This document shows positions 1-8,524 of a stretch of DNA of 64,000 bases, one piece after another (position 1 is the stretch's first letter; each line of letters starts with the position of its first letter). Below the pieces are notes generated by a model. It saw only the letters and a program-made list of their open reading frames with translations, was not told where the DNA came from and made no database searches. Both the position numbers and the translations under genes were made by a program. The stretch spans positions 372,001-436,000 of the forward strand of contig NZ_FZLO01000002.1 in the NCBI RefSeq assembly GCF_900197595.1, read 5' to 3'. The stretch comes from Scatolibacter rhodanostii (GTDB taxonomy: Bacteria; Bacillota; Clostridia; Oscillospirales; Acutalibacteraceae).

Positions 1-1195
1 CACCGTAATGAGGACGCATAACATCATCATTTTCATACTGAATCGCATCGGTATCACAAGAAACTTTTGCGACAAAGCGTTTCCAGTTTTCAGGCAGATT
101 TTGTGACCAAAGAATGGTCATATTCGGCTCTGCAGAAGGGTTGAGGTTATAAAGAGTGTGCAAAGTACGGTAGCAAGTTTTTGTTATCAGGTGTCTGCCA
201 TCTTCGCCAATACCGCCGATTGCTTCGGTAATCCACATGGGGTCACCAGCAAACAGTTCGTTATATTCAGGAGTTCTTAAATGTCTGGCCATACGCAGTT
301 TAAGAACAAAATCGTCCATGATTTCCTGTACTTGAGATTCATCGAGCAAACCGTTTGCCATATCTCTCTCAAAATAGATATCTAAGAAAGTAGAAACTCT
401 GCCCAAACTCATAGCTGCGCCGTTTTGCTCTTTAATAGCAGCAAGATAAGCAAAATAGAGCCACTGTACAGCTTCTGTTGCATTGGTTGCCGGAAGAGAA
501 ATGTCATAGCCATATTGCATTGCCATGGTTTTCATGTCTTTAAGCGCTGAAATTTGGTCAGAAACTTCTTCAGCAAGACGAATACTGCCAACTAGCATTC
601 TTTTTTCATCTACGTTTACTTTGTCTTTTTGTTTTTCTGCAATCAATCTGTCAATGCCGTAAAGTGCTACACGGCGGTAGTCACCAATGATTCTGCCACG
701 GCCATAGGCGTCAGGCAAGCCTGTGATAATGCCGGCATGTCTTGCTTTTTTAACATCAGGTGTATACGCAGCAAAAACGCCATCATTATGTGTTTTATGA
801 TAACGAAAAGCATTTTCAATATTTTCGGAAACTTCATAGCCATACGCTTTACATGCCTGACGAACCATTCTCATGCCGCCAAAAGGATTGCAAGCACGTT
901 TAAGAGGTTCATCTGTCTGCAAACCAACAATAATTTCTTTTTCTTTATCCAGATAGCCAGGTCCAAAAGAAGTACTGGTGATAACTGTATCGGTGTCAAC
1001 CTTTAAAGCACCGCCATTTTCATGCTCTTGACGCATTAATTCTTCAAACTGATTGCGCAAGTCCACCGTTCTTTCTGTGGGTCCCGCTAAAAAGCTGTCA
1101 TCCCCATTATAAGGTACATAGTTGCGCTGAATAAAATTGCGAACATCAATTTCTTTCTCCCACACGCCACCTTTAAAACCATTCCAAGCACTCAT
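1..1195 (-). CDS. pflB: Pyruvate formate-lyase, N-terminal ~398 residues (runs off the left edge)
   Basis: Formate C-acetyltransferase converts pyruvate and CoA to acetyl-CoA and formate in anaerobic mixed-acid fermentation. The frame is open from an ATG at 1195 to the left edge. It reads [10 protein letters not shown], then [14 protein letters not shown], the family's typical N-terminus, with later PFL-type segments such as [17 protein letters not shown] and [19 protein letters not shown]. An AAGGAG lies 10 nt upstream of the ATG. The family is about 745 residues, so the active-site Cys pair and the C-terminal glycyl-radical loop are outside the window. No activase gene is visible here. The identification is firm. 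Confidence 0.96.
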   Translation of the reverse strand, partial: MSAWNGFKGGVWEKEIDVRNFIQRNYVPYNGDDSFLAGPTERTVDLRNQFEELMRQEHENGGALKVDTDTVITSTSFGPGYLDKEKEIIVGLQTDEPLKRACNPFGGMRMVRQACKAYGYEVSENIENAFRYHKTHNDGVFAAYTPDVKKARHAGIITGLPDAYGRGRIIGDYRRVALYGIDRLIAEKQKDKVNVDEKRMLVGSIRLAEEVSDQISALKDMKTMAMQYGYDISLPATNATEAVQWLYFAYLAAIKEQNGAAMSLGRVSTFLDIYFERDMANGLLDESQVQEIMDDFVLKLRMARHLRTPEYNELFAGDPMWITEAIGGIGEDGRHLITKTCYRTLHTLYNLNPSAEPNMTILWSQNLPENWKRFVAKVSCDTDAIQYENDDVMRPHYG

Positions 1196-1221
1196 CACTC
1201 ATACTCTCCTTCGTCTGCTAT

Positions 1222-1281
1222 TTTCCAAATCTCTTTATCTCGTTTTTGAGTGTTTATAAACATTTATAAACTATTTGGAAA
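1222..1281. promoter_or_regulatory. Nested inverted repeats upstream of pflB
   Basis: Two perfect 9-bp inverted repeats are nested. The outer arms are TTTCCAAAT at 1222-1230 and ATTTGGAAA at 1273-1281. The inner arms are GTTTATAAA at 1252-1260 and TTTATAAAC at 1263-1271. They lie 27-86 bp upstream of the pflB start in very AT-rich DNA, so they could be a redox or fermentation operator. The regulator is unknown and part of the symmetry may reflect AT richness. Confidence 0.35.
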
Positions 1282-1650
1282 CTTTTCATTTGAATTTATA
1301 ATATATTATGTTTTATTTCTCATTTAAGATACCATATATTTTTAAAAAAATCAATACCAAATATAAAAATAATCATTTTTATATCATCTTATAAATCTAA
1401 TAAATCACTGCTATCATTGATAAATCTTAAACAAATAAGGATGATTCTTATCTATATTTCATAAACTTTGTTAATTTTTTATTTATAATGCCCTAAATTT
1501 CTATATTTATTCTAATTTTCTTTTATTTTTGACTGAATACACTATATATGGTGTATTCAGTCTGCAATTAGCTGTATATTGTTAATAATTTCACGATTTG
1601 CCTGTTTTTTACTTTATAAATTTATAAATAATTATTCTAAAATATTTTTA
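1282..1650. other. AT-rich intergenic region with one perfect inverted repeat
   Basis: No coding sequence is seen here. A perfect 12-bp inverted repeat, GACTGAATACAC at 1531-1542 and GTGTATTCAGTC at 1551-1562, encloses the 8-nt loop TATATATG. Neither strand has a U-run directly 3' of the stem, so it is not a standard intrinsic terminator. It may be an operator or an RNA structure between divergent pflB and tRNA-Val. Confidence 0.5.
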
Positions 1651-1679
1651 TTGACTGATGCTTTAAAAATTGATATAAT
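1651..1679 (+). promoter_or_regulatory. Sigma-A promoter for tRNA-Val
   Basis: The -35 box TTGACT (1651-1656) and the -10 box TATAAT (1674-1679) are separated by exactly 17 bp. The -10 ends 17 nt before the tRNA 5' end. This is the best-matching vegetative promoter in the window. Confidence 0.8.
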
Positions 1680-1696
1680 AATAAAAATTCATTTAT

Positions 1697-1773
1697 GGGG
1701 GCATAGCTCAGCTGGTTAGAGCGCCTGCTTCACACGTAGGAGGTCGATGGTTCGAGTCCATTTGTCCCCACCA
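1697..1773 (+). tRNA. tRNA-Val, anticodon CAC
   Basis: The cloverleaf folds fully. The acceptor is GGGGGCA paired with TGTCCCC (one G-U). The D arm is GCTCAGCTGGTTAGAGC, and the anticodon stem is CCTGC/GTAGG with loop TTCACAC, giving anticodon CAC for GUG codons. The T arm has a TTCGAGT loop. The discriminator is A and a genomically encoded CCA follows at 1771-1773. The gene has its own promoter upstream and an 18-bp terminator stem directly downstream, so it appears monocistronic. Confidence 0.96.
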
Positions 1774-1780
1774 TAACATT

Positions 1781-1826
1781 AAAAGCTGTGATAAAAGAGT
1801 TACTTCATTCTTTTATCACAGCTTTT
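1781..1826 (+). terminator. Terminator after tRNA-Val
   Basis: A perfect 18-bp inverted repeat (arms 1781-1798 and 1809-1826, starting AAAAGCTGTG and ending CACAGCTTTT) with a 10-nt loop lies 8 nt after the tRNA. The right arm ends in TTTT. Confidence 0.8.
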
Positions 1827-1945
1827 AATCTATAACGGAGCCATTATTGGGACATCTCTTAACCGCATCTGTAAATTACTATAGTTATACGTTAACTCTC
1901 TTAGTTTCTATCTCCTTTTTCTATGGCCATTTAGGAACAAAACGC

Positions 1946-1984
1946 AAAAAGGCTGTAGCATTTCTGTTTTGCTACAGCCTTTTT
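1946..1984. terminator. Bidirectional terminator after the collagen-like gene
   Basis: The perfect 15-bp arms AAAAAGGCTGTAGCA (1946-1960) and TGCTACAGCCTTTTT (1970-1984) have A- and T-runs at the outer ends, so the element can work on both strands. It lies 24 bp beyond the stop of the minus-strand collagen-like gene, its most likely client. Confidence 0.8.
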
Positions 1985-2007
1985 GTGTCTATTTGTTCAA
2001 CGCTCCC

Positions 2008-2844
2008 TTAGCTTAACTTTACAATTCCAATAGAAGCACCCGAACCAATTGTTACAGTCTCCCCCGCTGCGCCAAATAGACCCAACGAGATAACATCTCC
2101 AGCTTGCAACACAGCTATCGTAGTCATAGACTCTGATAGAATTAAAGATTGTACAGAATCTGCAATAGATGGATTGTAAGGTGTTTGATTTCCTTCAGGC
2201 CCGATCAAAAAAATAGCACCTATTGTTGTTTGTTCTGGACCAGAAACATCAATTGAATAGGTCAGTAGGTAGGTTCCTGCTGTTGCCATCTGAAATTCTG
2301 TTGGAGAAATTACATTAATATCCGGTGAAGTTAAGACCGGTGCAGGGAAATCTACTGGCGTAGCAAGAGGCAACACTTGTAGATTGTAGGTTCCTGTATC
2401 TTGATGGACAAGGAAAGAGGTTTGTGTTGGTGTCGGTCCCTGTGGTCCCGTTGGACCAACAAGGCTTTCTAGCCATTGCTCTTGTGTACCAGTAAATCCT
2501 TCCTCTACAGCGACTTCATACGCACTAGCACCTGTGGAGCCATCGGGACCTGTAGCACCATTTATACCAGTTGGACCTACAGGTCCAGTAACTCCTGTCG
2601 GACCAGTAGGCCCGGTAGCCCCCGTATCACTGTCTGCTCCGGCTGGACCTGTAACCCCAGTGGGACCAGTTGCTCCTGTCGGTCCTGTCGGTCCGGTTGC
2701 TCCCGTGTTACTGTCTGCTCCGGCTGGACCTGTAACCCCAGTGGGACCAGTGGCTCCTGTCGGTCCTGTCGGTCCGGTTGCTCCCGTGTTACTGTCTGCT
2801 CCAGCTGGACCTGTAACTCCAGTGGGGCCAGTGGCTCCTGTAGC
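2008..2844 (-). pseudogene. Collagen-like protein, 3' fragment separated from its start by ICE insertion
   Basis: On the minus strand this frame encodes collagen-type Gly-X-Y repeats ([21 protein letters not shown]), then a segment typical of clostridial collagen-like proteins ([21 protein letters not shown], about positions 2459-2523). After it comes a ~150-residue hydrophobic, beta-rich C-terminal domain like the jelly-roll ends of BclA-type spore glycoproteins. The frame has no usable start codon. Reading upstream it enters the ICE and meets a TAA at 2854-2856. Its missing start is the fragment at 36417-36800, and with the 6-bp shared core counted once the two give 1215 nt, exactly 405 codons. 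A downstream internal ATG at 2376 could allow translation of the C-terminal domain alone. Spore-surface location is inferred from domain type. Confidence 0.85.
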
Positions 2845-2845
2845 T
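2534..2845 (-). repeat. Tandem 81-bp collagen-coding repeats (3' fragment)
   Basis: About three copies of an 81-bp unit encode a 27-residue block ([25 protein letters not shown][D/N]T). The copies are nearly identical in DNA and differ mainly at the D/N codon. Two further copies are in the 5' fragment at the far end of the ICE. Such arrays change copy number by slippage or recombination. Confidence 0.8.
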
Positions 2846-2864
2846 ACAGTAATTTATGCTCAAA
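2839..2864. repeat. Left attachment junction
   Basis: The host collagen-like sequence ends at core TGTAGC (2839-2844). Within the ICE the half-site continues to the arm ATTTATGCTCAAA (2852-2864). This arm is the exact reverse complement of the arm at 36401-36413 at the right end. Joined at the core, the two ICE halves form a 42-bp dyad centred on GTAGCTAC. Crossover at the central GC dinucleotide is inferred from how serine integrases work. Confidence 0.85.
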
Positions 2865-2904
2865 CAGTTTGGTTAAAATATAGAGAATTTCTTTTCGGCT
2901 AAAA

Positions 2905-4512
2905 TCAGCCTACTTTATTCTCCACCACTGTTAATGAATATTTGTTGTTTTCAATGAAGTCTATCATGCGTTTGTACTGGTTTTCCAACTTGAATTGTAC
3001 CGTGATTTCTCCGTTCTCATGGATAAGGATGGTTTTCACCAATTCTACCAATAACCCTTGTGAAAGCTCTTGAATATTTTTATGCTTCAGGAACGCTTGC
3101 AGATATGGGTCGTCAGAAGTAATCCCTTGTTCCATTGTGCCGATTTCACCTCGAATGTGCTCAATGACTTCTTTTAGCTGTTCTTCCTGCTGCTCAAACT
3201 TCTCTTTCATCTTTCGGTACTGTTCACGGGTAATATCGCCGTTCTTCCAGTCCATATAGAGCCCTGATATTAAGTCCTCGATTTTTTCAAGCTCCTGTTC
3301 ACGAAGTTTCAAAAGGTGCTCTAACCGAGTGGATTTTGTCTGAACAACGGGTGCCTGATTGATGTTGTTAAGCACTTCCTCCAGGCTTTCCACAAGCTCA
3401 ATCTGCTTTTGGATAACCAGCAGAACCGTTTTTTCCAGTACATCAAGCCGCATAGTGTGTTTGGTGCATTTATCCTTTGATTTCCTCTTATAAGTGGAAC
3501 AGTTATAGTATACAAAACCATTTGACGCCCTGCGGGTCATGGATTTTCCACAATCAGCACACTTGAGAAAACCTGAGAATAAGTAAGTTTCCGTTTTGCC
3601 CGGGGCGGTCCGTGTGTCCTTTGCGTGAAGTTCCTGGGCCTTTTCAAAGAGTTCTAAGGAAATAATCGCCTCATGGGTATTGTTTACCTGAAACCAATCT
3701 TCTTCGGGAACATTCACCATATCATGCACCTTGTAGCTGATAACCCGCTGCTTGCCCTGTACCATTGTTCCCATGTACACTTTGTTTTTCAGAAGTCTTG
3801 AAACGGAAGTTCCCATCCAAAGGCCATCATTTTCATCCACGAGAGTTTCTGTACTCCCGTCACCATAGACAAACCACTGGAAAATGTCCCGTACCACCTG
3901 AGCCGCTTCTTCGTCAATGACAAGAGCATTTTTATCGGTAGGGTGTTTCTCATAGCCATAGGGAGCAAAAGCACCAATAAATTCACCGTTGCGGCGTTTG
4001 TTATCAAATGTACGTCTCACACTGTTTGAAGTCTGGGCAGCAAAGCGGTCATTCATAAGACCGTTTATGGGGACTTCCATGCCGCTTACGGCCTCCGGGT
4101 TCAGATATGTATCAACCTTTGGGTCGCCAAGTGTGATGAAACGTGTACCATGCAATGGAAAGAAACTTTCAATGAAATAGCCCTGGTCAGAGTAGTTACG
4201 AAAAGCACGGGCAAGGTTTTTGCAGATAACGCAGTTGACTTTTCCTGATTCTACATCCTGTATCAAACGCTGGAAATCAGGGCGGTCATAGTCTGTTCCT
4301 GTTCGCCCGTCGTCTACATAATAATCAATGATTACATATTCCCCTTGAAAAAACTTCTCTACATATTCTGCGAGAATTTTCTTCTGATTTGTCACACTGA
4401 GACTTTCATCATTTCCATCATCTTTAGAAAGACGGATATAGAGTGCAATGTACCAAACAATTTTCTTTACTGTAGATTTTTCATCCGTTTGCGATTTTCG
4501 TATGCGTGCCAT
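2905..4512 (-). CDS. Large serine recombinase (ICE integrase/excisionase)
   Basis: This recombinase should integrate and excise the ICE at the adjacent att sites. The 535-residue protein has an N-terminal resolvase domain with the catalytic Ser near residue 29 in YIRLSKDD and the downstream Arg-containing helix. A recombinase domain follows, then a four-Cys zinc ribbon (CADC near 318-321, further Cys near 338 and 349) and a long C-terminal coiled coil. The start at 4512 (MARIRKSQ) is preferred because GGAGG lies 6 nt upstream; a longer in-frame start lacks this. The stop is 60 bp from the left core. A small DUF6870-type gene lies 56 bp upstream and is probably co-transcribed. Family certain; att specificity inferred from position. 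Confidence 0.95.
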   Translation of the reverse strand: MARIRKSQTDEKSTVKKIVWYIALYIRLSKDDGNDESLSVTNQKKILAEYVEKFFQGEYVIIDYYVDDGRTGTDYDRPDFQRLIQDVESGKVNCVICKNLARAFRNYSDQGYFIESFFPLHGTRFITLGDPKVDTYLNPEAVSGMEVPINGLMNDRFAAQTSNSVRRTFDNKRRNGEFIGAFAPYGYEKHPTDKNALVIDEEAAQVVRDIFQWFVYGDGSTETLVDENDGLWMGTSVSRLLKNKVYMGTMVQGKQRVISYKVHDMVNVPEEDWFQVNNTHEAIISLELFEKAQELHAKDTRTAPGKTETYLFSGFLKCADCGKSMTRRASNGFVYYNCSTYKRKSKDKCTKHTMRLDVLEKTVLLVIQKQIELVESLEEVLNNINQAPVVQTKSTRLEHLLKLREQELEKIEDLISGLYMDWKNGDITREQYRKMKEKFEQQEEQLKEVIEHIRGEIGTMEQGITSDDPYLQAFLKHKNIQELSQGLLVELVKTILIHENGEITVQFKLENQYKRMIDFIENNKYSLTVVENKVG

Positions 4513-4568
4513 CTTACCTCCAATCCCGCATAACCACAACACTATTATGCCGTGTTATTGGTAAAATG

Positions 4569-4832
4569 TCAGCCTTGTTTTATGCGAATAAAATAATTTT
4601 CCAAGGTTTTGCTAAGTTTCGGACCGTTATCGGTAAAGCAGACTCTCACGGGAATATCCCCGCATAGAAAGCAGTAAGGATTTTTTATTCGTTCCAAAAA
4701 GTCCAGTATTTTTTCTTCATGAGGTAAATCCTGTCTTATGTGAATAGCGGATAAATCCACCAGCTCTTTCCTGTTGATTGTTTCAATGTTCTGCTGGCTC
4801 ATAATCTCCAATTCGCTGCTTGTAATCATCAT
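4569..4832 (-). CDS. Small DUF6870-type protein next to the recombinase
   Basis: This 87-residue protein starts MMITSSELEIMS after an AAGGGGG ribosome site. The second half, with KNPYCFLCGDIPVRVCF and a C-terminal amphipathic helix, matches small proteins of clostridial mobile elements that I recall as DUF6870. Two Cys in CFLC could bind metal. No function is established. Its position directly upstream of the recombinase makes it a candidate recombination directionality factor or integrase regulator; that is inference. An upstream in-frame ATG at 4865 lacks a good ribosome site. Confidence 0.75.
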   Translation of the reverse strand: MMITSSELEIMSQQNIETINRKELVDLSAIHIRQDLPHEEKILDFLERIKNPYCFLCGDIPVRVCFTDNGPKLSKTLENYFIRIKQG

Positions 4833-4864
4833 AGTTCCCCCTTTCAAGGCAGGAGAAAAACACA

Positions 4865-5131
4865 TCAGAAATAAAAGTTTCCTCTATCTCCATGATATGA
4901 AGGTCTGATTGTCCAGTATGATAGGCATAAAAACGGATGGCTGCTGGCACAGCTCCACGGGAGTTTCACCCCTCCGACGGTCTGCCGGAGCCCTGCCCAT
5001 TGCCTGCGACGCTTTGAACGCTCGGACTGTGGCTGCAAGGGAGTATCATTGTCCTGCCTGTACGCTCCACCCGCAAGCCGCCACGCTTGCTTTGCAGCCT
5101 GGGTGCTGATCGCTCGCTCATAAGAGGTCAT
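4865..5131 (-). CDS. Doubtful 88-residue ORF in a gene-poor ICE segment
   Basis: The interval 4866-5279 has no clearly supported gene. The best candidate is this basic minus-strand ORF (MTSYERAIST, then RSKRRRQWAGL), of a type I recall being annotated as hypothetical in related elements. No domain, clear ribosome site or membrane segment is seen, and the plus strand is also open over part of the region. The DNA could equally be a conserved non-coding or regulatory segment. Confidence 0.3.
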   Translation of the reverse strand: MTSYERAISTQAAKQAWRLAGGAYRQDNDTPLQPQSERSKRRRQWAGLRQTVGGVKLPWSCASSHPFLCLSYWTIRPSYHGDRGNFYF

Positions 5132-5279
5132 GGCGCACCGGCTGTTTGGCTCTATACAGACAGAATGTATCCGTATGCCCTATACTGCACCGCCGTTATC
5201 TTGCGGGCTTTCTTTGTCAAAGAGCAAAGGCAAGGCAGGGTTTACAGTCTGCGGAAAAGGGGGGCGCAGACCGTTTAAC

Positions 5280-5531
5280 TCAAACCTTGAATGAAAGGAC
5301 AGCCCGCATGAGCTTTGAGCGCAAGCGATCCCGTATATCCTCGTCTATGCCGTAATAGGTATTGCCGCGTTCGTCGCGGAGCTTTCGCATAGACAGGCTG
5401 GCCATGTAGCTTTCATACTGTTGTACAACAATCTTCATAGCCTCCGGGTCGCCCTTATTTGCGGCTATAATTACCGGGTAAGGCAGCAAGCCGCGCTCGT
5501 CGTTTCCGGTGTTACCATTTGTTTTCATCAT
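5280..5531 (-). CDS. HTH_16-type helix-turn-helix protein of conjugative transposons
   Basis: The 83-residue protein contains PYPVIIAANKGDPEAMKIVVQQYE, a short stretch followed by a conserved RDRLRSKLMRAVL helix. This matches the small conjugative-transposon regulators of the Tn916 orf8 / Tn1549 type (Pfam HTH_16). It overlaps the end of the upstream sigma-like gene by 20 bp, which implies translational coupling. The pair probably controls excision or transfer gene expression. Two adjacent ATGs (MM) are present after a GGAGG site. Confidence 0.85.
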   Translation of the reverse strand: MMKTNGNTGNDERGLLPYPVIIAANKGDPEAMKIVVQQYESYMASLSMRKLRDERGNTYYGIDEDIRDRLRSKLMRAVLSFKV

Positions 5532-5955
5532 AGGCGCGTTCCTCCAAATAGCGTTTTAGTAATGCAAAAGAGCTTGTCCGCCGATACTGTACGGTACTGC
5601 GTGGAATTGCATAGAGTTCAGCAATTTCCGCGTCGCTCATGTCAAAGAAGTAGTACAGCAGGACAGCTTCGCGCTTTTCTTCCGGCAAGCTGTGCATAGC
5701 CTCGGCAAACAGTTTTGCGGAGATTTCCTTTCCCGCGACACAAAAGGATTGTTCAGCCTTATCATCCGCAAAATAACGGTCATAGGTGTAAAGCTGATTT
5801 TCCTCCTGTGGGGACAGGTCGGAAAAAACGGTCTCGCGTGACTGCCGCCACTTTACATGATTGTGAGCGTTGACCGCTTCATTTCGGAGTGTTTCTTTGC
5901 AAAACCCATTAAACGCACAACGGATTTGCCATTGGGTACGAGCAGGTTCATTCAT
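5512..5955 (-). CDS. Sigma-70-like regulator (Tn916 Orf7 type)
   Basis: The 147-residue protein has a region-4-like C-terminus: LPEEKREAVLLYYFFDMSDAEIAELYAIPRSTVQYRRTSSFALLKRYLEE, a helix-turn-helix with the usual sigma-70 region 4 pattern. Such small sigma-like factors control ICE genes. The start at 5955 (MNEPART) follows AAAGGAGGTGAATACC. A longer in-frame extension to 6120 is not supported because it runs through a terminator hairpin. It is followed with a 20-bp overlap by the HTH_16 gene. Confidence 0.85.
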   Translation of the reverse strand: MNEPARTQWQIRCAFNGFCKETLRNEAVNAHNHVKWRQSRETVFSDLSPQEENQLYTYDRYFADDKAEQSFCVAGKEISAKLFAEAMHSLPEEKREAVLLYYFFDMSDAEIAELYAIPRSTVQYRRTSSFALLKRYLEERAYDENKW

Positions 5956-6088
5956 GGTATTCACCTCCTTTCGCAACCGCGAAGGCGGGTGATGATTTCC
6001 CCTTTCGTAAACCCTCAACAAACAGAAATTGAAAACTGCCAAAGACAGCAGAGGATTTTTTAAAAAAAGATTTGATAAAAACGCAAAA

Positions 6089-6117
6089 ATGCCCGGTTGC
6101 ATAGCGCAACTGGGCAT
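6089..6117 (-). terminator. Terminator/attenuator upstream of the sigma-like gene
   Basis: The perfect 12-bp arms ATGCCCGGTTGC (6089-6100) and GCAACTGGGCAT (6106-6117, one G-T pair) flank a short loop. On the minus strand the stem is followed by TTTTTGCGTTTTT. It lies about 130 bp before the sigma-like gene and can end readthrough from the cargo module or attenuate the regulator transcript. Confidence 0.65.
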
Positions 6118-6543
6118 CAATTTTATGATTAAAGATGAACTTACTGACTTATAAGCATAGTTATCCTGTAAATAGCTTTTTCTTTTTTTGATATGTCAAT
6201 ATTTACATTAATATGTCGAACAACAGGTAACACGGCGATACCTCCATGTGCCGTTGTACCATGAAAAGAAGGCGCCTTTAATACGCCCTCCACAATTCAT
6301 TCTTTCAGAAAAACGGCAGCTTTGAATTTTATTTCAAAACCGCCGTTTGGTTACTATACTTTACTTAAGCGCACGCCAATCCCTGCTACCATAACAACGG
6401 TTTTTTTTATTTACCGTTAGTTAACGCACTTTATTTGACTAATCGTAAATGACTAAGCAAACAACATTGTTGCTAATATAAGTACACCAATCACCCCTAA
6501 TAAAATCTGTCCAATACATGAATCCAAATCAAAATTTTTGAAT
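6118..6543. other. Intergenic region at the cargo boundary
   Basis: No convincing gene is seen. An AAACGGC (6311-6317) / GCCGTTT (6342-6348) hairpin with an inner TTTGAA/TTCAAA stem is probably a terminator for the MFS gene. Just beyond the MFS stop, in another minus frame, about 28 codons (FDLDSCIGQILLGVIGVL) look like a membrane helix without a start codon and may be a gene remnant. Confidence 0.4.
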
Positions 6544-7791
6544 CTATTTAAGCGAAGAACTCACAATAGTTATTCTATTCTTTAATATACGGGTACTTAG
6601 TAGAATCACAATAGGGAATACAATTGCGGTGAATAGTCCTACCTTAAGAGCAGATTGTGTAATATCCACACCTGTAAACAAGTGTTCAACATCTGTATAG
6701 TTAAACTTAATTATTATGTTTGACACAAACCCAACCAGGCTTGGCCCAACTGCACACCCGATATCCCCTCCTAAAGCCAAGTATCCAAACATAGCATTTC
6801 CTCCATTTGGATATAATTTGGAAGATAGGCTAATAGTTGCCGGCCACAAAATAGCAATCGATAGCCCAGTCAAGGCACAACCAACCAGTGATATAGCCGG
6901 AATCGGGGATAACGATACCAATAAATAGCTAAAGATGCACATCCCTCCAGAAATCGCAATCAACTTCCGCAAATCATATTTCGCACCTTTTTTTCCATAG
7001 ATTAACCTTGTAATACCCATCAAGAAGGCAAATGAACAAGGTCCAAGTAAATCACCAAGCGTCTTAGATGTGCCAAGACCAATTTCGGCAAAAAAGGAAG
7101 ACCATTTTGACATTGCCTGCTCAGCAGCACCTGCACACACCATCAATACGAACAACATCCAAAATGTTTTTATTGAAAAAAGCTTTCTTGATGGAATCTG
7201 AACATCTTTTTCAACTAAAGTCTTCATCGGTACTTTAAGAAATAGAAACAGATTAAAAAGCGGAACGATACACCAGAGTATCGCCAGCAAGTACCAATGT
7301 TGTTCACCGACTAATGTGAAAAATAGCGTAGACAATAAAACAACCGCCACATACCCCCAACAGTAGAATGAGTGTAAAATTCCCATAACGCCCGATTTTT
7401 TATCCCCTGGTAAGGCTTCTGCAATAGGATTCACAACAACCTCAATGAAGCCGCCGCCTACAGAATTCAAAGTTACACCAATCAACAATCCTATAAATGG
7501 ACTTATAATCATGGGGAGTATACTCATGCCAAGCAGCCCTGCCAAACAACAGAGATTAGCAATAGTAACAGAAATACGGTAACCGAAAATATCAACAATC
7601 TTGGCCGCCAAAAAATCAACCAAAATTTGAATACAAAATCCCACAGTAATAAGAAGTGTTATTTTTTCAAGTGAAACACCCAATTGCGCCTGAAATATAA
7701 CAAATAAAAGTGGCGGTAAGTTACTTACTATAGCTTGGCAAATATATCCGCAAAAGCAAGCGTAAAGCGTATGTTTATAATTTAATTTCAT
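6544..7791 (-). CDS. MFS transporter, probably sugar uptake
   Basis: The 415-residue protein has about 12 hydrophobic segments in the 6+6 MFS layout and internal charged loops such as EALPGDKKSGVMGILHSFYCWGY. Overall it resembles the FucP/GlcP-like branch of the family. The start at 7791 (MKLNYKHTLY) has GGAGG 5 nt upstream. It follows two DUF1349 genes on the same strand, with an AraC regulator divergent from them, so the set looks like a small ICE-borne sugar-use operon. The substrate cannot be read from sequence. Confidence 0.85.
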   Translation of the reverse strand: MKLNYKHTLYACFCGYICQAIVSNLPPLLFVIFQAQLGVSLEKITLLITVGFCIQILVDFLAAKIVDIFGYRISVTIANLCCLAGLLGMSILPMIISPFIGLLIGVTLNSVGGGFIEVVVNPIAEALPGDKKSGVMGILHSFYCWGYVAVVLLSTLFFTLVGEQHWYLLAILWCIVPLFNLFLFLKVPMKTLVEKDVQIPSRKLFSIKTFWMLFVLMVCAGAAEQAMSKWSSFFAEIGLGTSKTLGDLLGPCSFAFLMGITRLIYGKKGAKYDLRKLIAISGGMCIFSYLLVSLSPIPAISLVGCALTGLSIAILWPATISLSSKLYPNGGNAMFGYLALGGDIGCAVGPSLVGFVSNIIIKFNYTDVEHLFTGVDITQSALKVGLFTAIVFPIVILLSTRILKNRITIVSSSLK

Positions 7792-7915
7792 GTATCCTCC
7801 ATTGTTAGCCGCCACTTATGAATAAATCAATGAATTGTACAAATAGATTGTAATTTACTATCCTAAAAGTTCGTCGGCTCTGCACTCTGTCTTATAACTA
7901 TTTCATTATCTGGAA

Positions 7916-8503
7916 TTACTTTCCCATTCGGATATTTTTAACTTTCCTGTTTTCTATGGTTAAATCCTCATAGACACGAACCCCGCCAGTGCCGGTAGGA
8001 GCCTGTGCCAGCAGACCCACCTTCAAAGTTTCCTCTGCTGGTAAGTTAAAAAACCGCATCATATAATAATTATTGCCATCTATTGAATAATGGAATGCGA
8101 AAGACTGTCCTAAGCGACATAGCTGAAGCCAAACAGAATTTTCCTCTATATTGCAACCATTTGCATCGTCTGATTGACCATTTGTAACAACACTAACAAC
8201 GGCATGTGTGTTAAAATCGGTAAGCTCAAAACATGCTTTTGCCCAGTGAGTCATATCCTGCATTACCATAATAGAAGAAGAATCATAAATATCTTTGAAA
8301 TCAAGTGATACTTTTACTTTCATCACAAAATCACCTGTCACCTCCGTATAATAAAAAGGAGCATTACTAAGTGATTCCGGGGTGACACCCTCTTCTCCGA
8401 CAGTCCCACCATTACAGAAAAAATCACTTTCTTTAGGGGCGAAAATTTCAATTCTTTTTCCTGACTTGTTTATTGTGCTTTGATTTAACCATTTAAACTC
8501 CAT
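7916..8503 (-). CDS. DUF1349 protein (concanavalin-like fold), copy 2
   Basis: The 195-residue protein shows the DUF1349 pattern: FYYTEVTGDFVMKVKVSLDFKDIYDSSSIMVMQD, then WAKACFELTDFNTHAVVSVVTNGQSDD, WLQLCRLGQSFAFHYSIDGNNYYMMRFF and a closing GLLAQAPTGTGGVRVYEDLTIE. The family has a lectin/glucanase-like jelly roll and is thought to act on or bind carbohydrate; the exact activity is not established. No signal peptide is present. It is paralogous to the gene just upstream (8525-9136). Confidence 0.85.
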   Translation of the reverse strand: MEFKWLNQSTINKSGKRIEIFAPKESDFFCNGGTVGEEGVTPESLSNAPFYYTEVTGDFVMKVKVSLDFKDIYDSSSIMVMQDMTHWAKACFELTDFNTHAVVSVVTNGQSDDANGCNIEENSVWLQLCRLGQSFAFHYSIDGNNYYMMRFFNLPAEETLKVGLLAQAPTGTGGVRVYEDLTIENRKVKNIRMGK

Positions 8504-8524
8504 AACAAATTCTCCTAATAATAT

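Noticed and set aside
1697..1773. tRNA-Val as the ICE integration site
   Set aside because: tRNA genes are common tyrosine-integrase targets, but this tRNA is intact, lies over 1 kb from the element and has no 3'-end copy at the far end. The junctions in the collagen-like gene explain the ends.
2534..2845. CRISPR-like array
   Set aside because: The 81-bp units are tandem without unique spacers and are in-frame protein repeats.
2476..2902. Plus-strand Pro/Val- and Cys/Ser-rich ORFs
   Set aside because: They are the complement of the GC-biased collagen repeats, which keep all frames open. The minus-strand frame has Gly-X-Y periodicity and a real C-terminal domain.
5956..6120. N-terminal extension of the sigma-like protein
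   Set aside because: It crosses a terminator hairpin and has no ribosome site, while ATG at 5955 has a perfect one.
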